Below are positions 1-12,400 of a DNA stretch of 64,000 nucleotides, one piece after another. The first letter of the stretch is position 1; each line of letters begins with the position of its first letter. The position numbers were made by a program, and so were the translations under genes. The DNA is from Lutjanus erythropterus (lineage: Eukaryota; Chordata; Actinopteri; Lutjaniformes; Lutjanidae). The notes under the pieces are model-generated. The model did no database searches. It worked only from the letters and a program-made list of their open reading frames with translations, and was not told the origin of the DNA. The stretch lies in assembly GCA_020091685.1 (NCBI GenBank), contig CM034597.1, forward strand, positions 35,519,301 to 35,583,300, written 5' to 3'.

Positions 1-609
1 AACAGTAACTTTCAAATAAATGTCGTAGGTCAAATCAGAGGTCAGGATTAATATTACTTGTGTAGTTACTAGTTACTTGTGCCAAGGGCTCTCCTGCAGG
101 AAAAAGACAGAAATACTGTGACTCCTACATCTGTTTGTTTCAGGGTTTTACTATCCCTCCCTCCCTTTTTCCTCTCCTCCTCTTTCCTGTGCTGAGTATT
201 CTCTCCCAGTGGTCAAGGACTTTAAATCACATCACAACAGAGGGAGGGAAGTTCCCAAGGTTTTACGCACTTACACGCACAAAGATCATAGACATCATTG
301 CATACACATCCTGGATGTCCCCCTCAAAGCGCTATCTTTTAACAGAGGCAGGGGGAGAGACTGACAATGCGGAGGGACGTGCACAGTGAGAAAGGAAAAG
401 AGGAAAAAGGAGGGAGGAAGAGCGAGAGAGAGGAAGGGAGGGCGCTAAAGATAGATTTCTCTCAGAGGGGTTCTGTTTGCTCTTTGACTTTTTGCTGTTC
501 TGTCATTTCCACAAAGAAAGAAAAAGGCCAAAGAGGAAAAAGTAAGGACAGCAAGGCAAATGTAATTGCAGACAAAGGTAAAAAAGCAATTCATATGAAA
601 ATCAGTTAG

Positions 610-1187
610 GATTGAGATATTTAGTGATAATCAGTGTATTAGTTACAGCAGATGTCGGCCATCATGCCTCCAGTTTGGAGGAGCAGAGGGGAGCATCAGC
701 ATGGAAGAAATCCATGGAAATTCAGACTTTCTTCATGGGAAACCGCTGTTATAGGACTCAAATATTGCACCTACCAAACTCCATTTGCAAAACCAGTAAT
801 TTTACCTTGCAGAACACAGGACTTGCTGGTCTACCACTGCCTCAGTCTGATAGTATGTTTGTGTTGACTTCAGTGTTTAAAAAGGATAGTTTCGATTTAT
901 CAAAATCAGCAATGCTAATTTCGACGATGGCGTTTGGTTGATTTGGGGGGAGTTATATATGTCTCATGTAACAGTGGTTTTCCATCTGATGACAAAATAA
1001 AACAGTGAAAGTATTCTAAATATAGTGTACATTTAAATTGATATTGTTATTTTGTTAGATGGGGCTTGTTGCTGAGCCTCTCTGCTTCTCCTAACAGTAG
1101 TAATAGTAAGAGTAGCTAATACACCTGCTGTGGATAAGAACCTCCTACAAGCCCACATCATGTAATCCATCAAACTATCCTTTTAAT
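610..1187. repeat. Degenerate copy of foldback MITE family A
   Basis: This segment resembles the elements at 37084-37792 and 52735-53290. Shared blocks are the run around 770-850 (Ccatttgcaaaaccag, ttaccttgcagaacac, ctaccactgcctc) and the block near 1000-1025 (tattctaaatatag). The right end reads ...aaactatccttttaa, the expected TTAA-type terminus. The left terminal repeat is eroded. The short open frames here are by-products of the repeat. Confidence 0.6.
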
Positions 1188-2834
1188 ATAATATGTATTC
1201 CTGAAAGGTGAGTGAAACAAGGTGAAGCAAGATCCAGGCTATTATTTGAGACAGGCTTTTATTCGAGGTATTTATTTCTAAATTCCTCTGAGTCTGATTT
1301 AAATGTATCACCATGTCTTCGTAACAAGCCTCCCTGTTTTGTGATCTGCTCCAGTCCGTTGCTGCTGTTTGATGTTTATGCAAAGAACACTTGTGAAGCA
1401 CCTGCAGGAAATACTATTTTCAACATGTGACAGGAGCGATTTAAGGGTCAGACTTCCCTCTCTCTCATAACTAGACTTAATAATTCCTCTGATCATTGTT
1501 CTGCATATTTTTCCGGTTTTAAATTGTTCTCCTTTTTCTGTGCTGATTCATCAAGTATAAATAAAGACAAGGAACATGATGAGAGACACTGTGGCAAAAT
1601 GCCTAAAACCTGTTGTACACTTCCTATGCTTGTTTTGACACACTAAACTTTTGCAGAAATTAATATTAAAACTGCTTTTCTTTTCATGAGAGTCAACCAT
1701 TTTCTTTTAAACACATTATAGATTTACTGTTAGAGCGGAAAAGCACACATGCTCACCTGCACAGACTACAAACAAAGCACAAATGAATCTAAATATTTTA
1801 GAGAATAATGCTTTATGTACCCAACACAAGTGCTCTGCTGGTCAACAAGGTTAATCTTGTGTGAGAAAATACAATCTCTCCTCTGTTCTTCCTTAAAACC
1901 AAACTAAAAGAACAGCTCCTTTCTGCTCCTTCGGTGCATAAACCCATCAGATCAGCAGCATGTAGAGCAGACGGATTAACTGTGAATTCACACAACACTC
2001 CATTGTTCCCAATGAACAACTGCAAACACACTCAGACTGAATGGTGTTGAAGGAGAAACAATTGCTGTTTCGCCTAAAATCCTGTCCTGTGAGTAAAATT
2101 TTTTTTTCTGCGCATAGATATCATTAAATTAAAAGGATGAGAAGAGAAAGTTAAAAATAAAACGAGTTTAAATCAGCATCTGCTGTGTATGATACAGACG
2201 AACAGGAAAAAGGCTTTGGTCTCTATAATAGCACACAGAGTATCAACATGTACCAGTGTCTGACTCTATTACCACTGAATAAGGGAGTAAGTGAATTCAC
2301 TGAATGTGGCTTTACTCTCGGTGGAAAGTTTTAGTGTCACAAGGCTCAAATTCTGTCAAAGATTCTCATTCGTTTTCCTTAAAATAAGAGAACTGTTGTT
2401 ATATACAGCTGTCAGGAAGAAAAAAAATTACTTGCTTTGGTTCCAGATGAAAAGTGACTGTCATTAGTTCCACCACGTGGTATCAGTGACCTCAGTTAAA
2501 CCTACATCCTCATCCTGTTTTATCTCCACTGCCATGCAAAATAATCCAATCAGATTATTTATTTGGAAAGATGCCCTGATGCCAAAACTTTCCCCTCTTC
2601 TAAAAACAACTTCTATTTGTTCATTATTATGATTTTTTGTCATACTCACATGTGTAAGGTTTCATTATTTACATAAAACAAATTATATATTGCATGACAT
2701 GATGAAATACATGCAGAAGTCCAATTTAACACGACTTTTTACCCTCTGAAGTCACAACAGCTTATTCTAAAATTCATGAAAGTTCAACACGTATAAAAAC
2801 TAGAAACAAATGGCCAATATATCAATTTCAATTC

Positions 2835-2995
2835 AAATTCCACCCAATTTTATATGTATGGTGCCAAATCATAACAAAGGTATCTCAGGACACTTTTCAA
2901 ATTGAGCAGGTCTAGACCTGACTGTTTATGAACCCAACTGTTTCCACCAAGAGCAAGCACTGAAACCACTGTAGCGAGGGAAAACTTGCCACAAA
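2835..2995 (+). repeat. Fragment of a common teleost dispersed repeat
   Basis: The series 'tggtgccaaatcataac', 'tatctcaggacacttttc', 'gagcaagcactgaaacc' and 'agcgagggaaaac' matches, from memory, a very abundant fish retroelement-derived repeat (gccaaatcacaaca... tctcaaggcgcttt...gagcaagcac). Family assignment is from recall only. Confidence 0.5.
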
Positions 2996-3631
2996 TTAAG
3001 ATTCTGAACACTGAATAAATATAATATTTAAATGTTTGTAAAACACTTACACAAGTTACATCAAGCTCATGCTGCAGCAACTGCAATCAGAACCCATTTA
3101 AGTGGCAGAAAAAGGACATGCACCATGTGGAAAAACAAATATTGTGTCTCAAGTTTTTAATGATAAATCAGGGTTTTGTCTAAAATCATGTCTCACACAA
3201 TGAAAAAGATATAGTTTTTAATTATAGATTGGAATAAAAAATGTGGGAAAATAAAACACATCAATAAGTAAATGAGTAAAACATTCAAAATCCAACAGTT
3301 TTTAATGTAAGTGATGTAAAGAAAAGCTATAAAAGTAACTTAGAACTTTATAAAGTTAAAGGAAAGTTATCCAATGAAACTAAAGTTGAGATATTAAGAG
3401 AGGATAACCACACCACACTTTGTTTGGTTGACATGCAGTCAAAACATAGTGATACTTTAGTGTGTATTTTTCCTTTTTGCAAAGAAATCTGATGATCTAA
3501 CCAAAGCTGAAAAAACTGGGATCAGAATATTTTGACTGTTTCGAAACCTACAGTACAACCACAGAAATATAACATGACCAACCAGAGGGTTTCATTATCT
3601 AATTAGAACATAAGTGTAGTGTTTCACTTAC

Positions 3632-3811
3632 CAGCAGTCCGCCTCCTCCAAGTCCTCCAAAGTACCAGATGTAGCTGGCCAGACGGTCCTGCTGGATGTA
3701 GGTGATTTCTCCCATAGGAAATAGCAGCAGCAGGTTGGCCAGGATACAGCAGAGGGCCAGGGGCAGCAAGGCCAGACCCAGAGACCGGGCGAAACCCACC
3801 GAACAACACAT
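3632..3811 (-). CDS. TM4SF1/TM4SF18-like L6 tetraspan protein, first coding exon (partial)
   Basis: This is the first 60 codons of a transmembrane 4 L6 family protein, a four-pass surface protein related to but distinct from true tetraspanins. The ATG is at 3811-3809 and the exon ends at a GT donor (3631-3630) in phase 0. The N-terminus starts MCCSVGFARSLG, followed by a hydrophobic TM1 at about residues 12-31 (LALLPLALCCILANLLLLF), the FPMGE turn typical of the family, an extracellular loop and the start of TM2 (WYFGGLGGGGLL). First-exon length and phase match tm4sf4 in this window (57 codons, phase 0). In human, TM4SF18 and TM4SF1 lie beside TM4SF4, so this is most likely tm4sf18 or tm4sf1; 60 residues do not decide. 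Remaining exons would lie left of position 1. A (TG)36 repeat starts about 150 bp upstream of the ATG. Confidence 0.85.
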
Positions 3812-3961
3812 CGCTCACCCAAAAACACGCTCGCAACCGCAGGGAGGAGAGGAGAGGACTGGAATGGACCAGGGAGAGCAGAGAAAAAGAGAAGGAGGGT
3901 AGGGAGGGAAGGGTCAGAGCAGCTGGGGAGCCAGGAAACAAAAACAAGTGACGAGAGTCTG

Positions 3962-3962
<1 letters not shown>

Positions 3963-4034
<72 letters not shown>
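3963..4034. repeat. (TG)36 microsatellite
   Basis: Uninterrupted TG dinucleotides, about 72 bp, 152 bp upstream of the ATG of the minus-strand TM4SF-like gene and so in its promoter or 5'UTR. It is the longest perfect dinucleotide tract in the window and should be length-polymorphic. Confidence 0.97.
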
Positions 4035-4035
<1 letters not shown>

Positions 4036-4170
4036 GTGTTGTACAGATTCTCCTTCCTTACAGAGGGAGTTCTGCAGTGACACAACGTGCGCCAGGAAAC
4101 ACACTCACACTCACGCTCTCAGGAAGGGGGCTGACCAAGAGCTCAGCCAGAAATATGAAAAGTCCCACAA

Positions 4171-4194
4171 GCGTGTGTGTGTGTGCATGTGTGT

Positions 4195-4230
<36 letters not shown>
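4171..4230. repeat. (TG)n microsatellite, interrupted
   Basis: A second TG tract, broken by a few A and CA steps, 137 bp to the right of the (TG)36 tract. Confidence 0.95.
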
Positions 4231-4232
<2 letters not shown>

Positions 4233-4250
4233 CCCACAGCCTCTTAGCCA

Positions 4251-7020
4251 GCAGGGCCTCATACAGCACTCTGAAGAATTAATTTCCCTCAGAATGATTG
4301 AGTCACTACAAGAAGCCAACAAAAGGGACAGTTCACCCCACAATTAAATTAAGTATTTCATATTTCCTTTGACCTCCATCTAGATTGTTTTAGTGTGAGC
4401 TGCTGACGTTTACCAATTTGTCAGATAAAAAAACAAAAGACAAGCCTTCATGAAACCATATTTTGTCGTGTGTTAAATCTGAATTAAATGATACACACCC
4501 CAAAGTTTTAAAAAAAAATTCAATCCCCTCTATAGAATTTAACAAAATGTTTCATAGGTGTTCCCAAATTCATCGGTGTCCACAGGCGAGGCCGCCTCGT
4601 TTGAGGTCCAGACCATACAACAGCTCAGCAGCTCTATGTGGGGCAATAGGGCACAACATGACTCCTAATAATGCTGTGTCAGAAACACTCTATGTGTGTG
4701 TACATGTGTGTGTTCCAGGGGCCCAGCATGTTGTGAGCTGCTTTGTAATCCGACTGGAATGCAGCACATCCAGATAAAACTGCGCTATAAGCTGGACCCA
4801 GCCACTAACAAGCTGTTTCAACCAGTGTTAATTAAGACCGATTATGTAAAGCAGAGTGTGTTTAGGGCACAGAACACATGGCTCTTTATAGGAGTAAACA
4901 GTTGGTACCAGGTGGTGTTTGGAGCTGTAAGGAGATCAACAATGAAACAAAGTTCAATATCGAGAGATTTGTGTCGCAGAGGAATCATGTTTGAGCTTCC
5001 TGCTTCAGAGTGCAAGTGGTTTACAAGCCGTTTATCAACTTCTACATCCTTTTCTCACACAATGCAAGCTGCTGCATTATACTGTAATATAATTTATCCC
5101 GTTTGCCTGTCTCTGTATTTATCTTGTCTGCGTGATGCATTGAGGGGCAGCAGGGTGTTTCCCGAAAGCTAAAAATTCCCTAAAATATGAAGCTCATGCA
5201 CATACGCAAAAGAAAAGCAGCCACTTCACCCAGCCTGCCTGAAAACATGCAGTATAAAAAAAAAACACTTGGGGAGTTGAATGTGCTCTGTTAATTTCAT
5301 GGTAATCTGAATAATAAATAAATATCTTTTGTGCACAGCTGACATTTTGGTTTGGAGGTGCGTAGCTCAGTGTCTGAAATAGAAATGGTTTGTCTTCTGG
5401 GGCTACACAAGTGTGTTTAGTAAATTTAATGCATGCATTATACTGTGTTTCATTCATTCATTCAGTTTCAACAGCCCACCAGTCTAGAACCACCACTGCC
5501 CAGACCCCCTCTGCCTTTTTCCTTCCATCCACCAGGTGCTCTCTGACCTGGTGGTGCCCTACTTTCTCCAACATCTGACTCTCCCACCAGTCTTCACACC
5601 TGTTCCCACTTCCCTCGTCTGCTCTGCAGCTGCCTGGCTGTCAGTAATCAGCCACTCTCTACATATACCAGTCCACTTTCTTTATTCTCCTCTCAGCTCG
5701 TTGAAGTTGCTACGTTGCTCATGTCCTGCTTTCAAGCCCGTTACCATGTATGCTTTCACTGTGGGAATAAACCACAGGACTGATCCTGTCTACCTGCTGT
5801 ATGTACCAGGCCCTTCTTCTGCTCCTTCATAAAAAACATCTGTGAGAAAGTAAAACCACAATTTGTAAAAACAAAACACAATATCTTTATGTTATAGTAC
5901 ACCGATGATTAAAGCTACAAACAATTCTACAATATCTACAGAATGGATTAGAACAGAGGTTCAAAAACTAATGCACATGTATCTGCTCCATGTGCTGAGT
6001 AAAAAAACACTAGCTGCATTCAAACAGGTAAGGACTACAAACAGTACTAACATCCCTGTTCAAACACTTTTCTTTATGTAATGAAGATATTTTGAGCCCA
6101 AATCAGCTGTTTATCAGGTACAGAGGAGCTGTAGAGCATTTTAAGGCCATGAACAGAAAACATTGAGAACTAAACATCACTTTAAAATAAATTACATTTA
6201 TTTGTAATTTGTAAAAAAGTACAAAATCATGAAGAGACCCAGCATATTTTGTGATCATTTGAACTACAGACCATTAAATCAGTTTGTTTCCAATAACAGA
6301 TAAATATTCTTCACTTTAAAGTGTAAGAAAATTATGTAAAATGTATTTGAATGACGATATAACACAGATTGACTTGATTCACATTACATTCTTCTTATGT
6401 GACACCCAGGCTAAAGATACAGCTATCATTGAGACAGAAGAGTTATAAGTGTATGTAATTAGATTGTTGTCAAGTCTAGCAAACGTCAGAACAGCAGAAA
6501 CTAATTAAAGGGACTGAAACAGATAATTATCTCAACTAAAAAACAGAGCTGAGGCATCTTTGGTATGTAATGTTACACAAACATTTGTCTACCTATTTGC
6601 TGCTCTGCATTTAAGAGCAAACAACATGGCTTATAAATGTTGGACTGTGGTCCCGATAATTCCATCACAAACTCAGAAATATGGTGTCCAGTTTCAATTC
6701 TGTAAAACTGTAAAATGGAGACATTCTGAGTTTTGCATTTTGACTTAATGTACTGTCCTGCTGCTGTTTGCATACGGTAAATGTGTGTGAACTGCAAACA
6801 GAGGCATCTTTTTATAAATGTGTTGCTATGATGCTGTGCTATGACTGTTATAAACCTGAGTTGTTGTCAACTTTTTTACCCGGCAATAAAAATCAATCAG
6901 CTAATAAATTAAGTTAATGTTCGAATCATGTCGCAGCCAAATATTTATTCTTCTCCATGTATGAACTTGCCTTCAGAAAGCTTCACGATCAATAGATTTA
7001 CAGGGAAGAGGAGACGAGGT
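4251..7020. other. Intergenic region between the TM4SF-like exon and the YwrD-like gene
   Basis: No exon was found that I can support. A TTAA-MITE-like end begins near 4326 (gggacagttcaccccac). A 158-codon open frame at 4696-5172 matches no family I know and has no splice context. The stretch 5470-5830 is pyrimidine-rich and resembles fish LTR-type sequence, but I could not define ends. Both flanking genes run leftwards, so this holds the promoter of the first and the 3' end of the second. Confidence 0.45.
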
Positions 7021-9387
7021 CTAGTACCCCTGAGCACATCCGTCCCCTCTGGGGTCTGACCCTGCCCACAGCACCCTGGATGGATGATCAGCTTGATTGA
7101 CAGATGGGTTCCACCAATCCCCCACTGTGACAATCTGTCCCCGCCCAAACTGAGACCTCTTGTAGCCTGTGTGTTTGAATGAAAAGTTAAATGAAAAAGA
7201 TGCATTGAGCACATTAAACTGTTCCATCTCTTACCTGTCCCTATAATGCATCATAAAACAAATCTCCCATGTGTCTCCTGCAAGAGTTTAAGGCTTCTAT
7301 ATGTGAGGAGATTAATGTAGCAGTCAGGCAGTGACACTGTGTGATGAGCAGCACAGTGAGCCGTTACAAGTTTGGTTCCTTTAATTTAATCTGGTTACTG
7401 CATGAACGATAATAAAATCATCAGTCACCTGAAGGCTATCTGCTACAATGGGTTCACTAGTTTGAAAATAAAAGGTAGTAAAACATAAATAGATGAAGGC
7501 AGTCAAGAAGAACAGGTTAATTTTACTTTGTATTTATTTGCTAATTTTACTAATAAGCATTAAAGAGGATTTATTTTAGAGGATTTATTGACAGAAAATG
7601 GGCAAAATGGAATATAATAAATTAAACAGATAAAAAGTTTAGTTACCTCAGAATGAGCCCCTTTATATTTACAGAGGGAACAGGTCCCTGGAGTACGCCA
7701 TGTTACACCGCCATGTTTTTACAGTAGCCCACAACTAGACAGGCTTTTTCATGCTTTTCACATGTTTAGGGGCCACCATTTGTTGGGAGGGGAGGGTGAG
7801 GCGACCTGGTTACAATCTGCTAGCTCACTGATGCCACACACACACTACACACTGGTCTTTTGTGAAGAATTAATTCCAATAATTCAGCATTTTATTTAAA
7901 GCATTACATGTTGACCTGGAAAATCTACACATCATTGCATTCATTTCAATAAAATGTTTGTTAAAAAATTACTCAGATTAATTCACAAAGCCCAAATAAT
8001 TTAAAGGAAAAGAATAATAAAACAATAAGGCTCTTGCTCAAACTGGCTGTTTTTGTCCGCCTGTCCTCAGTAAATGGTGCCATCAAATAAAACAATGTCA
8101 AATGGGACACAATTTTGTAATTTCTAGATCAAACCACGCCTGTGAGCTCCGGAGAAATGGCAAACAAAATTATTACTCTGTTCAATTCTTAACGTTGATT
8201 GATCGTTTGACTAATCATTAACATCTCTAGTTCTTGAGAACAGCAAAAGAACAAGCTAAGGTCATGTCCATGGTTAGGATAAGGAACTAATAATAACATC
8301 CTGTTTGCAGCAGGAAGCACCAAAGTTTAAGGGAACCTTTGTCTAATACCTCTGATTTGAATTACCAGTTGTTTCAGCTCTGGTCTCATTTGTTTATGGC
8401 TGTTACCACAAATCAATATAACAACCGATGTAACAAATTAACTTCTGAGTAGGCTACATTCAGCACCTATCTCTTATGAAATATATCAGCAATGAAACAA
8501 CAGACAGTTTCAGTGGCATCTTGTATTACCGCTTCCCCTTTTTTTTGTTAGTATTCCATTCATATTTTATTAATGAATAAAAGATTGGGTGAATAATCTA
8601 CTTTATGGCATACAAATTCTGTGAAAAATATCATGCAGCCACTGCAAACCGTAATAGTGTAAATGACAAAAAGTTACCTGTGATTGGCCAGTTGACTTTG
8701 TGGCCCCGTCTTCTCAGCTCCTTGGCTACTTCCTGTTTAACACCCTCCTCCAGATTAACCAACCACTCATCACCTAGACACACAGAACGTTTTAAAAAAG
8801 TGCTTTATATGAACAATGGACATAATGCTGACACACACTGTCCTCTCTCACTAACTTCTCACAATTCTCATCTCAGATAAAATTTTGTAGTTGTTAAATT
8901 TTACAACGTCATTTAACCGTTCAGAGAGCACAGCTCATCTGACCACTTCCCTACCATATCATGAGCTGCGAGGCAACATCCTTAATGCCAAAAAAAACAA
9001 GGAACTTTAATATTTTGTTGATTTTTGAGCCCCCTTTGGACAAAACGACAAAATGACAAAATATAATGTGAAAAATAAATTATTCTGTGTTTACAGAATC
9101 AGAATCAGAAATACTTCACTGATCCGTTTGCCTTACAACCATTCAAGAACAGAAATATATATATAAACACACAGAAAATATGAAAATGGAAATAGAAATC
9201 AATAATGCTAATCTTCTCTCATATGTTCTTGTTTGCTTATGTAACCCATTAAGAGACATCAGTCATAAAGTCCTTTGAAACTCCTTGTAGTAACTTTACT
9301 TTGTATTTAAGCTCCTGTAAGTGAATATAAGTCATGTTTATACTAACACACTGCTCTCTGTATGTGACTATAAAGAACGTGTGTGTT

Positions 9388-9426
<39 letters not shown>

Positions 9427-12400
9427 AGGGGCATACTTTTGTAGTCATACTCCACATAAACTCTTGGTGCATCCAGAGCTTGTTGAGGATCCATCCCAAA
9501 TTCCAACATGTTCAACAACACCTAAACACAAAAGCAACATCAGCTGATAACGCATTAACACATTACACTCGCAAAACTATAAGTAAAGCAGTCTATGCTC
9601 CAGTTATTTCAAATACTTCTTAAAGTAACTTGAAATAAATGCAATGCAGTGCCCATAAATCACTCAAAAAGCTGAGTCACACAGAAGCCAGTGATCTGGT
9701 CTGACTATGAAATTACCAATCAAATGCTGCAGGGACGATCTCTTTGGATTAGTACAGAAAATAAGAGGTAAAAGCTAACATTAAGCTATAAATAAACGTC
9801 ACAACAGCTTCACAGTGTGTGAATGAAAAAGTTTGACATAATTCTCATGCACTCTTACCAGTTCTTTTTGTATCTATAATGTATATTAGTCTCTATATAA
9901 CTTATTATACTTATAAAGAAGTTACTTTGTAATTTCAGCGTCACCACCACTGAGTAAATGTGTTGTGTGATGACGTTTAAAGTCCTGCACAATCTTTGTA
10001 ATTTCATTTAGCTACTTGTTAGCAAGCACTTTTTGTGACACAAAAGCTTCAAAATTCATGAGTGGGTATTTACTGACGGATTTTAAGAAGACCTTATTTC
10101 AAGCATCTAACCAAAATCCAATCAAAAACCCACTGACTGTCATTCATACAGAACTCTACAGTGACTTATTTACAAAGAAAAGAAAACAAAAAACAAGAAA
10201 TAAAAGTAAATTAGTGTTAGGGACATATCTCACATATAGCATTTAATGACAAAGTTAATAGTAAAGTGAGCTTTCTACAGTTCATGCTCCTCCTCAGTCT
10301 ATTCTTGATTACAGCGTACCTGAACGTGTCCTTGAGGTTGCATAAAACCCCCCATCACCCCCAGTGCAGCGAGGAGTCGTGGTTTTTGTGATTCGGTTGC
10401 AGAGTCCGTGAGAAGTGCAGGTATTATGGTGTGAAACGGCCGCTTCCCCCCAGCAACACAGTTAACGTGGTCACGACGCAGATTAAAGTTGGCGCCTCGA
10501 TTCTGTGAGATTTCAAATAACAACACACATCATAAATAAAGTTTTTCAATCTCCTCATTTAGTTCTATATTTTTTTGCTTTAGCATTTTTCTTAAAAGCT
10601 TCTGGTAATTCTACTGAAATGAAGTTCACTGCATATCATCATGTTACTGTAGCAAAATGTCTTCATACATCTGGTCCATGATTTAAAGAATGTTTCCAGG
10701 TTAGCACCACACGCAAATTTACATAGACACACAATGCACAAGCACACTGTACACTGCTGCCTTGTAAGGTAAAATGACAATGCAAAACAGCGGCATAAAA
10801 TAGGAAAATAAAAATTTACAGCCTCTTCATTCATGCCTGGTGTTTTACATGGTCTTTTTTGCATTGGCTTCACAGACTTTATTCATCAACTCCACTGATG
10901 TTGCCACAAATCAACTCTCCAGTAACTGTGAAAAGGTCAGTTTTTACATGGACGTTGCTACCTCACATTCACTCAGACTCAAACACACACTGATACCCTC
11001 TGTCTGACCCCACAGACCTGCAGCGAGAATCCACAATCCTTCGGGACCAGCCCACTTCCAAAGCCCATGTAGGTGCTGTTGACAAATGAGCAGGAGTTGC
11101 CCTGACTGTCAATCACACAGAAATAGACTGTGTCACTTCTTGACGTCAGGCCAGGCTTCACGTCTTTCATGGCCCTACAGATACACACAGAAACAACGAC
11201 AAATGCATGCATTAACAAATGTTTTTGCCATGTGGTTATTGAAAATAACTGGAAAATCAGACAGAAGAGGGGCTCATCTCGACTGAAAAGAAGAAATCTG
11301 TGTTGGTCAGAGTAAAGATATATAAATCTTTCAGCCAGAAGCCAAAAATGTAGCCAGAATTAGCAGACGAGATAAAACACATACAGAGTTTTCAATGTTT
11401 AAAAGGACTTTTCTTGCCACATTTCTATAGTGGTTGTCAATAAAAACTCATTACTAAGGATTTTTTGGAAATACTCTTCCTTGACTTGAGTTAGATAAGA
11501 TGATCGATATGTTGTTACGGTAAATATGAGGCTAGGAGCCAGCAGCCAGTTAGCTTATCCTAACATAAACCTGGAGGCAGGGGGAAAATGCAAAACCACA
11601 TCTTGTCGTTTTGACATTTTAGTTTGTGTACGGACTAAATAAACAAGATATTACATGTTAATTATTGAGCTTTAGACGTGCTGATGGGTGGATTTTTTTT
11701 ACTTTTGACAGAGCCTGGCTATCCGTGTCTTGCACTACTTACTTTATAATATACACACAAGAGTGACATCACTCTTCCTATCTAAAAAAGAGTAAATAAG
11801 TATATTTTCATACATACATTTCCATATTTCCTTTGCTAAGCATGTTTGTAAAGTTGGGATCAACCCAATATCAGTATCAGGTGCTCCTACTGACGTAACG
11901 TCACAGATACTGGACCACCGTCACCGATCAAAGTTCTGATCCAGATTCCATAGTCTGATGTTTTTATGAATTATCAATATTTAATAATTAAATTATTAGT
12001 AATTAAACAGTTCTACAAAGACATACAGTAGTCCCCATATTTTTTGTATTTCAGAATTCTATGAATGAGATCAGTGCTCTCAAATTTTTTCTGGCATGCC
12101 CCACTTCAGAAGTCAAAAAAAGTTCATGCCCCTCACTCCACAATTATTCCTTTTACCAATCATTAACAACGATAGAAAAAGGATCCATGTTGAAATTCAG
12201 TGGAATAAAGGTCAGCATGGTAGTATCAGCAATCTCGTTTATTTATTTCTTAACTTAGTATCACTCCATATTTTTTTTCCTGGTTATCCACGCCCACCTG
12301 TCCTAACGGCCCGTGAGCACGGAGTCATCAAATATCCAAATTTGTGTATCTGAAACAGATTGAAACTGAAAAAAGTGAATTGTGCATCTCTACATATTTG

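Larger units (their letters stand above)
1..3631. other. Intron or flank left of the TM4SF-like exon
   Basis: No coding exon was found on either strand. This stretch lies downstream of the donor at 3631-3630 of the minus-strand TM4SF-like gene, so it is probably its first intron. I looked for the cysteine-rich second exon typical of the family (CCGCC-type motif) and did not see it. The stretch holds a degenerate copy of a foldback repeat (about 610-1187), a short fragment of another dispersed repeat (about 2835-2995) and otherwise AT-rich unique-looking sequence. Confidence 0.5.

Noticed and set aside
3624-4104. Two frames of 153 and 158 codons on the minus strand
   Set aside because: Made largely of His-Thr repeats from the (TG)n tract; only the overlapping frame at 3632-3811 has family homology.
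4696-5172. 158-codon frame on the plus strand
   Set aside because: No recognised homology, Cys/Val start from a TG repeat, no promoter or splice context; probably chance. Conservation in other fish would reopen it.
5470-5835. Possible solo LTR or other retroelement
   Set aside because: Composition is suggestive, but no terminal repeats, primer site or duplication could be defined.
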